64,000 nt of DNA from [Actinomadura] parvosata subsp. kistnae (lineage in GTDB: Bacteria; Actinomycetota; Actinomycetes; Streptosporangiales; Streptosporangiaceae), in NCBI RefSeq assembly GCF_900323885.1, contig NZ_OOHJ01000033.1, forward strand, positions 62,001-126,000. The letters run 5' to 3'. A model generated the notes under the pieces. It saw nothing but the letters and a program-made list of their open reading frames with translations, was not told the origin of the DNA and did no database searches. Shown here one piece after another: positions 34,595-42,338 of this stretch (positions are counted from its first letter, which is position 1; each line of letters starts with the position of its first letter). Made by a program: the position numbers and the translations under genes.

Positions 34595-34763
34595 ACCGCT
34601 GAGCGGTCGAGCTCCCGACTTCGGGTTGAGGGAAGTGGTGGCGGACGGAGCAAATCCGAGTCCGAAAGGTACTGTCAAGGGTGGCGTAGCTTGCGAGGCC
34701 CGGAGAGCGTACTGCGGCCCGCACTCACCTTGGCTTACCGAGGTGAGATGTCTTCGGCCCGTG

Positions 34764-34800
34764 CCTGCGCGCCCATGAAAGTTTCATGATCCCGCGCAGG
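34764..34800. other. Nested inverted repeat in the 34.6-34.9 kb intergenic region
   Basis: CCTGCGCG (34764-34771) pairs with CGCGCAGG (34793-34800), enclosing the perfect palindrome CATGAAAGTTTCATG (34774-34788). It could be an operator inside a hairpin or a divergent terminator. Apart from this, the GDSL operator and one promoter, the 34566-34913 gap shows nothing. Confidence 0.6.
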
Positions 34801-34850
34801 GAGTTCCCGACCACGGCGTCATATGACGACCGAAAGTTGCGGTCGCGATA

Positions 34851-34879
34851 TTGACAGTTTTCGGCGCGATCCCCACACT
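34851..34879 (+). promoter_or_regulatory. Candidate sigma-70-type promoter of the DUF574 gene
   Basis: TTGACA (34851-34856), 17 bases, then CACACT (34874-34879), a weak -10. It lies about 35 bp before ATG 34914. Confidence 0.4.
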
Positions 34880-34913
34880 GATGGCCCTAAGTGATCTCGC
34901 CACGGAAGAGAAC

Positions 34914-35765
34914 ATGACTCACAGCGACGGAGGGGCGGACGCGCCGGCCCCCGAAGAGGTTCCGAGCCCGAGGATCAACCCGCACATCCCCCATCCGGCT
35001 CGGATCTACGACTACCTTTTGGGCGGCAAGGACCACTTCGCCTCCGACCGCAAGGCCGCGGAAGCGCTCATCGAGGTGTCGCCGGGCACGCGTGAAGGCG
35101 TGCGCGCGCATCGCGCGTTCCTGGGCCGGGCGGTGGGGTATCTGGCGGCCGAGGCCGGGATCACCCAGTTCCTCGACATCGGCACCGGGATCCCGACCCA
35201 GGACAACACGCACACGATCGCCCAGAAGGTCGTGCCCGAGGCCCGGGTGGCCTACGTGGACAACGATCCGATCGTGCTGGTGCACGGCCGTGCGCTGCTG
35301 ACCGGCGACCCCGCGGGCCTGACCGACATGATCGAGGCCGATCTGCGGCAGCCGGAGAAGATCCTGGCCGATCCCGCGGTCCGGCGGGTGATCGACTTCA
35401 CCCGGCCGGTGGCCGTCATCCTGGCCGGGGTCATGCACTTCATCACCGACGAGGAGGACCCGTACGGGCTGGTCGAGCAGCTGAAGGTCGCGGTGCCGAG
35501 CGGCAGCCACCTGCTGCTGTCGCACATCACGCTCGACTTCGCCGACCAGGTGCGCCGCGAGGACTTCACCAAGCCCTACGACAACAGCACCGCCCCCATG
35601 GTGCCGCGCACCTACGACGAGACGCTGCGTTTCTTCGAGGGCTGGGACCTGGTGGAGCCGGGCCTCGTCGAGGTGGTGACGTGGCGGCCGGACCTCGACG
35701 AGTACCAGGAGGAGATCCCCGGCGGCCACGCCTGGGCCTACGGGGGTCTGGCCGTCAAGCCTTGA
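34914..35765 (+). CDS. DUF574-family SAM-dependent methyltransferase
   Basis: 283 residues. The family signature PRINPHIPHPARIYDYLLGGKDHFASDRKAAE is followed by the motif-I region FLDIGTGIPTQDNTHTIAQKV, VAYVDNDPIVLVHGRALL and VMHFITDEEDPYGLV. These proteins are abundant in actinomycetes and their substrates are unknown. ATG 34914 (MTHSDGGADAPAPEEVP) follows GGAAGAG; the frame opens further upstream to 34851 but that would include the promoter. Single-gene unit. Confidence 0.9.
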   Translation: MTHSDGGADAPAPEEVPSPRINPHIPHPARIYDYLLGGKDHFASDRKAAEALIEVSPGTREGVRAHRAFLGRAVGYLAAEAGITQFLDIGTGIPTQDNTHTIAQKVVPEARVAYVDNDPIVLVHGRALLTGDPAGLTDMIEADLRQPEKILADPAVRRVIDFTRPVAVILAGVMHFITDEEDPYGLVEQLKVAVPSGSHLLLSHITLDFADQVRREDFTKPYDNSTAPMVPRTYDETLRFFEGWDLVEPGLVEVVTWRPDLDEYQEEIPGGHAWAYGGLAVKP

Positions 35766-35768
35766 GCG

Positions 35769-36086
35769 TCACTTTCGCGGCTTCTGCTTGACGGACTCCT
35801 GATAGACGTCCGCGTACGTGCGCGAGTCCTTGATGAGCCCGTCGGCGAAGGCGGCGACGTCGTCGCCGATGAGCTCCAGCACGCCCTTGCCGGCCGCCGC
35901 GCCCTCCTCGAAGAAGTCGACGAGCCCCGACAGCAGGTCTCCTTCGGTCAGTTCGAGCGGCCCGACCTTGAAGTAGTACCGCTGGATCTCCTTGTAGACG
36001 ATCTGGTAGTCCGGCGGCAGTGCCTTGACCCGGGCCAGGTGCGCCCGCCACTGCCTCTTGCCTTCGATGATGTCCTGGATGCCCAC
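35769..36086 (-). CDS. DUF1048 family protein (second of a pair)
   Basis: 105 residues starting at GTG 36086, one base after the stop of the first DUF1048 gene. GIQDIIEGKRQWRAHLARVKALPPDYQIVYKEIQRYYFKVG and LVDFFEEGAAAGKGVLELIGDDVAAFADGLI are the DUF1048 helical domain. The proteins are small, soluble and nearly always encoded after a PadR regulator; the function is unknown. The pair looks like an old tandem duplication (VFxxG...DDxxxF shared). Confidence 0.85.
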   Translation of the reverse strand: MGIQDIIEGKRQWRAHLARVKALPPDYQIVYKEIQRYYFKVGPLELTEGDLLSGLVDFFEEGAAAGKGVLELIGDDVAAFADGLIKDSRTYADVYQESVKQKPRK

Positions 36087-36087
36087 G

Positions 36088-36444
36088 TCAGCCTCCCAGC
36101 CGGCCCAGTTTCCTGGCGACATTCCTGTTCAGTTGCGCGCGCCACCGGTCGCGAAAGGTGCGGGCGCCTTCTCCGCCGGCCAGTGCCGCGCAGAAGCCCT
36201 CGATGTCGTCGCCGAGCACGTCGTGAATGCTCTGCCCGTCGGCCGCCGTTTCTTCGAGCAGCCCGAGAGCGCCGTCGAAAATGGGCATCAGGTTGCGGCC
36301 GGTGAAGTCGCCGTACAGGAAAAGGTGGCTCTTGATCTGTTCCCAGGCCGCCCGGTGATCGGGCGGCAGGGCCGCGGCCCGCACCTCGAAAGCCTTCCAT
36401 TCGCGGGTGAGATCGCTGCCGGTGATGGTTTCCCAGAAGCTCAT
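36088..36444 (-). CDS. DUF1048 family protein (first of a pair)
   Basis: 118 residues: MSFWETITGSDLTREWKAFEVRAAALPPDHRAAWEQIKSHLF, then GALGLLEETAADGQSIHDVLGDDIEGFCAAL, matching the DUF1048 fold. ATG 36444 overlaps the PadR stop as ATGA, so translation is coupled. The pairing with PadR suggests the DUF1048 proteins act in the same sensing circuit, but no function is proven. Confidence 0.87.
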   Translation of the reverse strand: MSFWETITGSDLTREWKAFEVRAAALPPDHRAAWEQIKSHLFLYGDFTGRNLMPIFDGALGLLEETAADGQSIHDVLGDDIEGFCAALAGGEGARTFRDRWRAQLNRNVARKLGRLGG

Positions 36445-36767
36445 CTTCCGCCCTCCTTGAGCTTGTCGATCCGCGATGAGACGTACTCCCATTTCGCCCA
36501 GAAGGTCGCCAGCTCTTTGCGCCCCGCGTCGTTGAGCGCGTAGAACTTCCGGGGCGGGCCCTGCTCGGACGGTCGTTTCGTCACCTGGACGAGCTTGTTC
36601 TTCTCCAGCCGCAGCAGAATGGTGTAAACCGTTCCTTCGACGACGCCGTGGAAGCCGAGTTCGTTCAGCCGGCGGGTGATGGCGTACCCGTAGGTTTCCT
36701 CGCGGCCGATGATCTGCAGCACGCAGCCCTCGAGCGTGCCTTTCAGCATCTCCGTCAGGTCGTCCAT
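36441..36767 (-). CDS. PadR-family transcriptional regulator
   Basis: 108 residues. The winged HTH reads LKGTLEGCVLQIIGREETYGYAITRRLNELGFHGVVEGTVYTILLRLEKNKLVQVTKRPSEQGPPRKFYALNDAGRKELATF, the standard PadR domain, with a short C-terminal dimerisation helix. ATG 36767 has AAAAGGA upstream. It leads the PadR-DUF1048-DUF1048 operon, and a PadR-type inverted repeat lies just upstream, so it should repress its own operon. Confidence 0.93.
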   Translation of the reverse strand: MDDLTEMLKGTLEGCVLQIIGREETYGYAITRRLNELGFHGVVEGTVYTILLRLEKNKLVQVTKRPSEQGPPRKFYALNDAGRKELATFWAKWEYVSSRIDKLKEGGR

Positions 36768-36790
36768 CGTGGTCCTTTTCGATCTCTCCA

Positions 36791-36811
36791 GTACTCGGTA
36801 GCACCAAGTAC
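36791..36811. promoter_or_regulatory. Candidate PadR operator
   Basis: GTACT (36791-36795) and AGTAC (36807-36811) form an inverted repeat with 11 bases between. PadR-type sites commonly have TACT/AGTA half-sites at such spacing. It lies 24 bp before the PadR start codon. Confidence 0.6.
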
Positions 36812-36891
36812 CACTACACAGTATCACAGAGTAGCGCGCTCGTTCCGGCGCAGAAGGCACGAAACTTCCGCGAATCGCGACCGGTGATCGC

Positions 36892-36897
36892 TAGGCT
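36892..36897 (+). promoter_or_regulatory. Leaderless -10 element of the methyltransferase gene at 36904
   Basis: TAGGCT lies 6 nt before ATG 36904; there is no ribosome site and no clear -35. Confidence 0.45.
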
Positions 36898-36903
36898 GCG
36901 GCA

Positions 36904-37680
36904 ATGGAACCCGGAACCGGTGTGCCCGAGCGCCCCGTCAACGTACAGCGCCCTGACTGGATCACGCCCGTCACCGAGCCTCTCGACCCGGCGGTCGCGG
37001 TGAACGACTACGACAGCTTCGCCGAGGAGTACGCGGCGGAGAACGAGAACAGCCTTCTCAACGCCTACATCGAGCGGCCGGCGATGCTGGACCTCGCCGG
37101 AGACGTGTCCGGCCGCCGGATCCTCGACGCCGGCTGCGGCTCGGGCGCCCTCACGGCGCGGCTGCGCGAGCGCGGCGCCATCGTCACCGGCATCGACGCC
37201 AGCGCCGGGATGCTGGCGGTGGCCCGGCGGCGGCTCGGTGACGACGCGGACCTGCGGGTGGCCGACCTGCGCGAGCCGCTGCCGTTCGGCGACGACGAGT
37301 TCGACGACGTCATAGCCTCCCTCGTGCTGCACTACCTGGAGGACTGGGGGCCTACGCTGGCCGAGCTGCGGCGCTTGATCAAGCCCGGCGGGCGGCTGAT
37401 CGCGTCGGTGAACCACCCGTTCGTGGAGTGGCTGTCGGAGGACCCCCGGCCCGTCTATCGCGACACCACCAGCTACACCGATCTGTGGACGTTCGGCGGG
37501 AAGCAGTACCCGCTGACCTTCTGGCGGCGGCCGCTGCACGCGATGACCGGCGCCTTCACCGACGCGGGCTTCCGCCTCTCCGTCATCAGCGAGCCGAAGA
37601 CCGCCCCGGATGCCCCCGAACCGTTCAACGGCATCAGCTTCATGTGCTTCGTCGTCGAGGTGCCCCGGTCGGCCGCCTGA
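36904..37680 (+). CDS. Class I SAM-dependent methyltransferase
   Basis: 258 residues. YDSFAEEYAAENENSLLNAYIERPAML precedes motif I ILDAGCGSGALTARLRERGAIVTGIDAS; then LPFGDDEFDDVIASLVLHYLEDW and LRRLIKPGGRLIASVNHPF. The C-terminal part (RRPLHAMTGAFTDAGFRLSVISEPK) matches a group of actinobacterial methyltransferases of unknown small-molecule substrate. It is divergent from the PadR operon and appears leaderless. Confidence 0.88.
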   Translation: MEPGTGVPERPVNVQRPDWITPVTEPLDPAVAVNDYDSFAEEYAAENENSLLNAYIERPAMLDLAGDVSGRRILDAGCGSGALTARLRERGAIVTGIDASAGMLAVARRRLGDDADLRVADLREPLPFGDDEFDDVIASLVLHYLEDWGPTLAELRRLIKPGGRLIASVNHPFVEWLSEDPRPVYRDTTSYTDLWTFGGKQYPLTFWRRPLHAMTGAFTDAGFRLSVISEPKTAPDAPEPFNGISFMCFVVEVPRSAA

Positions 37681-37742
37681 CCGGCGGGCGGCTTTCACCG
37701 CAGCAGGAGATCGACGGCCACCTTCAGCATCGTCGCCGACGC

Positions 37743-37778
37743 GGTGACCCCCGGAGTTCGCGCACTCCGGGGGTCACC
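37743..37778. terminator. Strong terminator-like hairpin
   Basis: GGTGACCCCCGGAG and CTCCGGGGGTCACC form a perfect 14-bp stem with an 8-nt loop, 62 bp after the methyltransferase stop and facing the convergent gene at 37888. Confidence 0.8.
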
Positions 37779-37887
37779 GCCGGCCTCGCGCGGCACCCGC
37801 ACGGCGTCAAGGCGTGGGCGCTCGATCCGGCCACCGCCCGGCGCCTCAGGGCGGTCTCTGGTCCGGAGCTGACCGCCGGGGCGCGGG

Positions 37888-38652
37888 TCAGGGCTGGGCG
37901 TCGAGCCAGTCCTGGAAGGTGGGCCCGGCCAGCTTGGCGTGCGGGCCGGGCAGGAAGGCGCCGGCGGCGGCGAGCTCGGCGTCCGGCATGCCGGAGCCGT
38001 CGACGCCGACCACCTTGACGCCGCGCCGGGCGCCGAGCAGCCTGGCCGCCTCGGCCATGATCTCCTGGCGGGGCCCGGCGATCTCGGGGATCGGCGTGCC
38101 GGGAGCGGGCTCCTCAGGGGCCAGGGCCAGGGCGACGAGCTCCTCGGCGACGGCGCGGCAGGCCACGAGCTGGGTGGGCAGGGCCGGGACGTAGGCGACG
38201 TCCCCCTGCTGCCAGTCGAGGAGCTGGCCGACGAACTCGTGGAACTGCGCCGCCCGCAGGACGCGGACCGGGAGCGGGCCGGGCAGCAGGACCTCCTCGT
38301 GCACCTTCTTGGCGGCGAGGAAGCCGGCGGTGGCCTTGTCGGCGCCGATGATGGACGCCATCGCGATCCGGGCGACGTGGGCTTGCTGCCCGTATTCGTG
38401 CAGGTTGCGGGCGGAGGTGCGGAAGAACTCGGTGGCCGCGTCCTGGTCGGAGTCGTGCCAGGAGGCGACGTCGATGATGACGTCGGCGCCGGCGAGCGCT
38501 TCGGCCAGGCCCTCGCCGGTGATGACGTCCACGCCGGTGGCGCGCGACATCGGCACGGCGCGGTGCCCCTGCTCGGTCAGGACGTCGACGACGTGGCGGC
38601 CCAGCCGCCCGGTCGCGCCCGCGACCGCGACCGTGTACGTGGTGGTGCTCAT
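37888..38652 (-). CDS. NAD(P)H-binding SDR/NmrA-type oxidoreductase (ECF41 module)
   Basis: 254 residues with an N-terminal Rossmann motif VAVAGATGRLGRHVVDVLTEQGH and the atypical-SDR pattern LAGADVIIDVASWHDS...VARIAMASIIGAD. It is predicted to be a nucleotide-sugar-epimerase-like or redox-sensing reductase. It lies 16 bp after the carboxymuconolactone-decarboxylase-like gene, divergent from the second ECF41 factor. Such an oxidoreductase/decarboxylase/epimerase set is the usual ECF41 target. Confidence 0.88.
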   Translation of the reverse strand: MSTTTYTVAVAGATGRLGRHVVDVLTEQGHRAVPMSRATGVDVITGEGLAEALAGADVIIDVASWHDSDQDAATEFFRTSARNLHEYGQQAHVARIAMASIIGADKATAGFLAAKKVHEEVLLPGPLPVRVLRAAQFHEFVGQLLDWQQGDVAYVPALPTQLVACRAVAEELVALALAPEEPAPGTPIPEIAGPRQEIMAEAARLLGARRGVKVVGVDGSGMPDAELAAAGAFLPGPHAKLAGPTFQDWLDAQP

Positions 38653-38668
38653 GGTGGTGGTTCCTTTC

Positions 38669-39175
38669 TCAGTCGGTGTAGTTCTGGCCGGGCGGCATGC
38701 CGGGGATGGGCTTGGCGATGAGCGCGGCGGGGGTGAAGAAGCCGATGTGGGCGATCGCCATGATGAGCGACCACATGGCCTGGTGGTCGTAGTGCGCCGA
38801 CGCTCTGGCGTACATCTCGTCGGGCACGCGCTCCCCGGAGGGGTTCGGGGTGAGGACCGCCTCCACCAGTTCCAGCGCGGCGCGCTCGGCGGGGGTGAAG
38901 CAGGTGGCGTCGCGCCAGGTGGCCACGGCGGTGATGCGCTCCTCGGACTCCTCGATCCGGCGCAGGTTGCCGGTCTCGCGGACGGTGAAGTACGTGCTGC
39001 CGAGGAGCTGGCCGGCGCGCAGTTGCAGCAGGTGGATGGTGGCCTGCGGGATCGCGCTGTTGCGCAGGGCCCGGTGCAGCCCTTCGCCGACCTGCGCCAT
39101 CTCGGGCAGGAAGGGAAGCGGGTTGGGCATCCGCGACCGCCGGCTCTGCGTCCCGGTCGTGGTGGGTGTGGACAT
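38669..39175 (-). CDS. Carboxymuconolactone decarboxylase/AhpD-fold protein lacking the CxxC pair
   Basis: 168 residues. The fold is recognisable from HRALRNSAIPQATIHLLQLRAGQL, ERITAVATWRDATCFTPAERAALELVEAVL and HYDHQAMWSLIMAIAHIGFFTPAALI. AhpD-type members have a CxxC in the QINGCAFCV segment; here that segment is QLLGSTYFTV, with no cysteines, so peroxidase-type chemistry is unlikely. It is first in the operon under an ECF41-type promoter. Confidence 0.85.
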   Translation of the reverse strand: MSTPTTTGTQSRRSRMPNPLPFLPEMAQVGEGLHRALRNSAIPQATIHLLQLRAGQLLGSTYFTVRETGNLRRIEESEERITAVATWRDATCFTPAERAALELVEAVLTPNPSGERVPDEMYARASAHYDHQAMWSLIMAIAHIGFFTPAALIAKPIPGMPPGQNYTD

Positions 39176-39263
39176 GGTGCTGCCTCACTGTCTCGTGGTG
39201 GTGGCGCCGCGGCGGCTCGTTCGCGCGGCGTTCTGACGACCACGAGACGTCGGCGCCCGCGGC

Positions 39264-39289
39264 GGCGTAACAGCGGGCCGCATGTGACA
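39264..39289 (-). promoter_or_regulatory. ECF41-type promoter of the decarboxylase/oxidoreductase operon
   Basis: Minus strand TGTCACA (39289-39283), 15 bases, CGCC (39267-39264), 89 bp before ATG 39175. Confidence 0.65.
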
Positions 39290-39307
39290 TAAGCCACCGG
39301 CCGCGCG

Positions 39308-39334
39308 TGTTACGCGGCGGCGCGGGCCGGCGTC
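39308..39334 (+). promoter_or_regulatory. ECF41-type promoter of the second sigma factor gene
   Basis: TGTTACG (39308-39314), 16 bases, CGTC (39331-39334): perfect -10 and spacing, five of seven at -35, 44 bp before ATG 39379. Confidence 0.5.
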
Positions 39335-39378
39335 TTGTGCGTGTGGTAAAGCTGAGGACGAACAGGCAGGAGCCGGGC

Positions 39379-40305
39379 ATGAACCAGGACAGCGGACGAC
39401 GTGCGGAGCGCGCCGGTCACCCCGACTCCGCCACCGAGGCGTTCGTCGCCCACCGCAACCTGCTGTTCACCGTCGCCTACGAGATGCTCGGTTCGGCCGC
39501 CGACGCCGAGGACATCCTCCAGGAGACGTGGCTGCGCTGGGTGGGCGTCGATCCGGGCACGGTGCGGGAGGAGCGCGCCTACCTGGTGCGGATCGTCACC
39601 CGGCAGGCGCTCGACCGGCTGCGCGCGCTCGGCCGGCGCAAGGAGTCCTACGTGGGCCCCTGGTTGCCGGAGCCGCTGCTGACCGCGCCCGACGTGGCCG
39701 AGGACGTCGAGCTGGCCGAGAGCGTGTCGATGGCGATGCTGCTGGTGCTGGAGACGTTGCAGCCGACCGAGCGGGCGGTGTTCGTGCTGCGCGAGGTGTT
39801 CGACCTCGACTACGACGAGATCGCCGAAGCCGTCGGCAAGAGCCCGGGCGCCGTCCGGCAGCTCGCCTACCGGGCGCGGGCGCACGTGGCGGCGCGCCGG
39901 CCGCGCGGCACCGCCTCCCCCGCCGAGACCCGGGCCGCGCTGGAGGCGTTCCAGCGGGCGGTCGAGACGGGCGAGTTGCAGAGCCTGCTCGACGTCCTCG
40001 CGCCGGACGTCGTCGCCCTGAGCGACGGCGGCGGCGTCCGGCACGCCCTGCTGCGGCCCGTCGTGGGCATCGAGAACGTGGCGCGCCTGCTGGCCGTCGG
40101 CTGGTGGAAGCGCGACGCGGACAGGTCGGTCGAGCTGGTGCAGATCAACGGCGGCCCGGGCCTGCTCGTGCGCGTCGACGGCGAGATCGACGGCGTGGTG
40201 GCGGTACGCGTGGAGAACGGCTACGTCACCGGCGCCTACCACGTGCGCAACCCCGAGAAGCTGTCGCGGGTGGAGCGGGAGATCGCGGTGACGCGCCGCG
40301 CGTGA
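39379..40305 (+). CDS. ECF41 (SigJ-like) RNA polymerase sigma factor with SnoaL-like C-terminal domain
   Basis: 308 residues, a close paralogue of the 24.7-kb factor: region 2 LLFTVAYEMLGSAADAEDILQETWLRW, then KESYVGPWLPEPLLTAPDVAEDVELAESVSMAM, region 4 LQPTERAVFVLREVFDLDYDEIAEAVGKSPGAVRQLAYRARAHV, and the NTF2-like domain with ALSDGGGVRHALLRPVVG and YHVRNPEKLSRV. ATG 39379 has GGAG upstream. It is divergent from a decarboxylase/oxidoreductase pair, which is probably its regulon. Confidence 0.93.
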   Translation: MNQDSGRRAERAGHPDSATEAFVAHRNLLFTVAYEMLGSAADAEDILQETWLRWVGVDPGTVREERAYLVRIVTRQALDRLRALGRRKESYVGPWLPEPLLTAPDVAEDVELAESVSMAMLLVLETLQPTERAVFVLREVFDLDYDEIAEAVGKSPGAVRQLAYRARAHVAARRPRGTASPAETRAALEAFQRAVETGELQSLLDVLAPDVVALSDGGGVRHALLRPVVGIENVARLLAVGWWKRDADRSVELVQINGGPGLLVRVDGEIDGVVAVRVENGYVTGAYHVRNPEKLSRVEREIAVTRRA

Positions 40306-40349
40306 CGAGCCGCGAGATGACCCAGGTCAGGCTCGTCCCCCTGCGAGGG

Positions 40350-40955
40350 TCAGCCGCCGGGGCCGGTTCGCTGGATGGGGGCGCCGTCGCCGTTCTGGGG
40401 CAGGTCGCCGCGCCGCACGGGGCTCGGCGGGGGCGCCGGAGTGGTGCCGTCGCCGACCACCGGACGGGCGGCTTCCGCCGCCCGCTTCAGCACCGCCCGG
40501 TCCACCTGGCCGACGGGGCAGACGAGCTTGACGTAGTGGTCCTTACGGACGGCGACGTACGCCTGCCGGCCCTCGTGCACGGTGTACCAGCCTCCGCCGT
40601 CGTCCCGCTCGCAGGTGCCCACGCACTCGTACGGCGTGCGGTCCACCCGCAGCTCCACCTGCTCGCCTCCGGGCCCGGTGTAGACGGCGCCGAAGCCGTC
40701 CTCGCCGACCCCGCCCACGGACTGCTCGGCCAGCTCGAAGCCGGGCAGGTCGACGACGTACATCAGCTCGGGCGCCACCCCCTGCGTCCGCGCCCGGTCG
40801 ATGGCCTCCTGGCTGAGCGCCGCGCCGCTGCCGCAACCGGCCACGACCAGGGCCGCGGCGGCGAGCGTGGCACGGGACCGCGACGCCAGGCCCGCCGACT
40901 TGGGATCCCGGTATCCGGCCGGCGGCTTGACGCCGCCGTGCTCCTTGCCGGTCAT
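40350..40955 (-). CDS. Putative lipoprotein
   Basis: 201 residues. The N-terminal signal ATLAAAALVVAGC ends in a lipobox. The mature part has a four-cysteine body (YECVGTCERDDGGGWY...VKLVCPVG) and a proline-rich tail. ATG 40955 overlaps the stop of the upstream membrane protein gene (ATGA, 40952-40955), so the two are made together, probably as an envelope pair. No known family. Confidence 0.75.
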   Translation of the reverse strand: MTGKEHGGVKPPAGYRDPKSAGLASRSRATLAAAALVVAGCGSGAALSQEAIDRARTQGVAPELMYVVDLPGFELAEQSVGGVGEDGFGAVYTGPGGEQVELRVDRTPYECVGTCERDDGGGWYTVHEGRQAYVAVRKDHYVKLVCPVGQVDRAVLKRAAEAARPVVGDGTTPAPPPSPVRRGDLPQNGDGAPIQRTGPGG

Positions 40956-41845
40956 GAGATCGCCGCCAGGTCCCGGGCCGTAACGGGGCGGAAGGTGGGC
41001 AGCGCCGCCACCAGGTCGGCCTGGGTGACGCCGGAGCCGTTGAGCATGACCAGCGCGCCGCCCGTCCGGGCGAACAGGGTGACCCAGCCGGAGCCGGCGC
41101 CGGTGCGAACCCAGCGGTCCCCCGGGAGAGGGGTGCAGTGCAGGGTCGCGCCCAGGTTCTCGGTGACGGCCAGGCAGGAGTCGCGCGGGCTGCTGGCCGT
41201 GGCGGGCCAGACCGTGACCTGGATCTCGGAGAATCCCCGGTCCGGCGTGGCGTCCCGCCAGTACTCCAGCCACGTGGACGGCCGCGGGCCGGCGGCGTTG
41301 AGATCCACGTGGACCAGCCGGTAGCCCTCGATGCGGGGAGCGATCAGCGGCACCCCGGACGTCTCGAAGCCGTGGACTTCGAGCCAGGCCCGGATCTGCG
41401 GCTCGCGCTGCGCCGCGCCCCAGGACACGAGGGGCACGACGGTGACCAGGGCGACCGCCCACCAGCGTACGGGCGAGGTGAGCGACCACACCGCCAGCGC
41501 GAAGCCGGCCACGCCCCCGGCCACGTAGACGGGGACGACCAGGACCGGCAGGCGGCCGATCAGCTCCGACTCCGGCACCGGCGCCAGCACCGCGAGGGCG
41601 CCGATGAGCAGCCAGGCCACCGCGCCGCCGACGAGACCGGTCACGCCCCAGCGGGGCAGCCGGGCCAGCCGCGCACCCAACGCGCCCAGGCTCATCGCCG
41701 CGAGGAGCGTGACCGCCGGCAGAGCGGGCCCGCCGCGCTCTTCCCCCTGGAGGTCCGCGCTGATGACGGCCGCGGGAAAGGCCGTGATCAGCCCGATGAG
41801 GGCGGCGCGCCACATCGGGATGACCTTCGTCGATAAATCGCGCAT
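40952..41845 (-). CDS. Membrane protein with four N-terminal helices and an extracellular domain
   Basis: 297 residues. Four predicted helices occupy roughly residues 10-170 (WRAALIGLITAFPAAVISA, LPAVTLLAAMSLGALGARLA, TGLVGGAVAWLLIGALAVLA, LPVLVVPVYVAGGVAGFALAVWSL), then WWAVALVTVVPLVSWGAA and a soluble region with two cysteines. Function unknown. It is coupled to the lipoprotein gene downstream. Confidence 0.78.
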   Translation of the reverse strand: MRDLSTKVIPMWRAALIGLITAFPAAVISADLQGEERGGPALPAVTLLAAMSLGALGARLARLPRWGVTGLVGGAVAWLLIGALAVLAPVPESELIGRLPVLVVPVYVAGGVAGFALAVWSLTSPVRWWAVALVTVVPLVSWGAAQREPQIRAWLEVHGFETSGVPLIAPRIEGYRLVHVDLNAAGPRPSTWLEYWRDATPDRGFSEIQVTVWPATASSPRDSCLAVTENLGATLHCTPLPGDRWVRTGAGSGWVTLFARTGGALVMLNGSGVTQADLVAALPTFRPVTARDLAAIS

Positions 41846-41913
41846 GTCCCTACATTGTCGTGGCCGACCATGCCGGGACGAGCGCGAAACGACTCAATCC
41901 GGCAGTGAGTAGC

Positions 41914-42338
41914 TCAGCCGCAGTGGACGTTGTTGAGCTTGACGCTCGTCCACGACGGCGAGATGCCCTCGACGTCGATGCACTGGCCGGGCGCCGAGAC
42001 GTAGACGGGGCCGGCGTAGTACTTGTAGTTGCCGGCGTCGCTGTCCTCGCCGCTGCCGTCGCCGCGCGAGATCACCACGCCCTTCCAGCTCGTGGTGTTG
42101 GCGTAGGGGCCGTCGCCGTAGGTGATGGCGCAGTTCTTGCCGGTGCTGGAGCTGTAGTACACCTCCAGGATGCCCGTGCGGTAGCCGTACTTCTCGACGC
42201 CGATGCTGTAGACGCCGACCCGGCTGTAGCTGCTGCCGCAGGGCCCGGCCGCGCTGGCCGGGGTGGCGGCGGCCGCCAGCGTGGTGGTGGTGACCAGGGC
42301 GGCGCCGGCCAGGAAGGCCGCCGGCTTAAAGCGGTCAT
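41914..42338 (-). pseudogene. Small secreted protein gene, frameshifted a few codons after its start
   Basis: ATG 42338 overlaps the stop of the upstream TIGR03086 gene (ATGA). After ATG ACC GCT the frame that makes sense is offset by one base: FKPAAFLAGAALVTTTTLAAAATPASAAGPCGSSYSRV is a signal peptide and mature start, continuing GVEKYGYRTGILEVYYSSSTGKN to the stop at 41914. One extra T in the T-run (plus-strand AAA at 42328-42330) would restore about 141 codons. The mature domain has four cysteines and no family I know. It may be a sequencing error. Confidence 0.7.
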
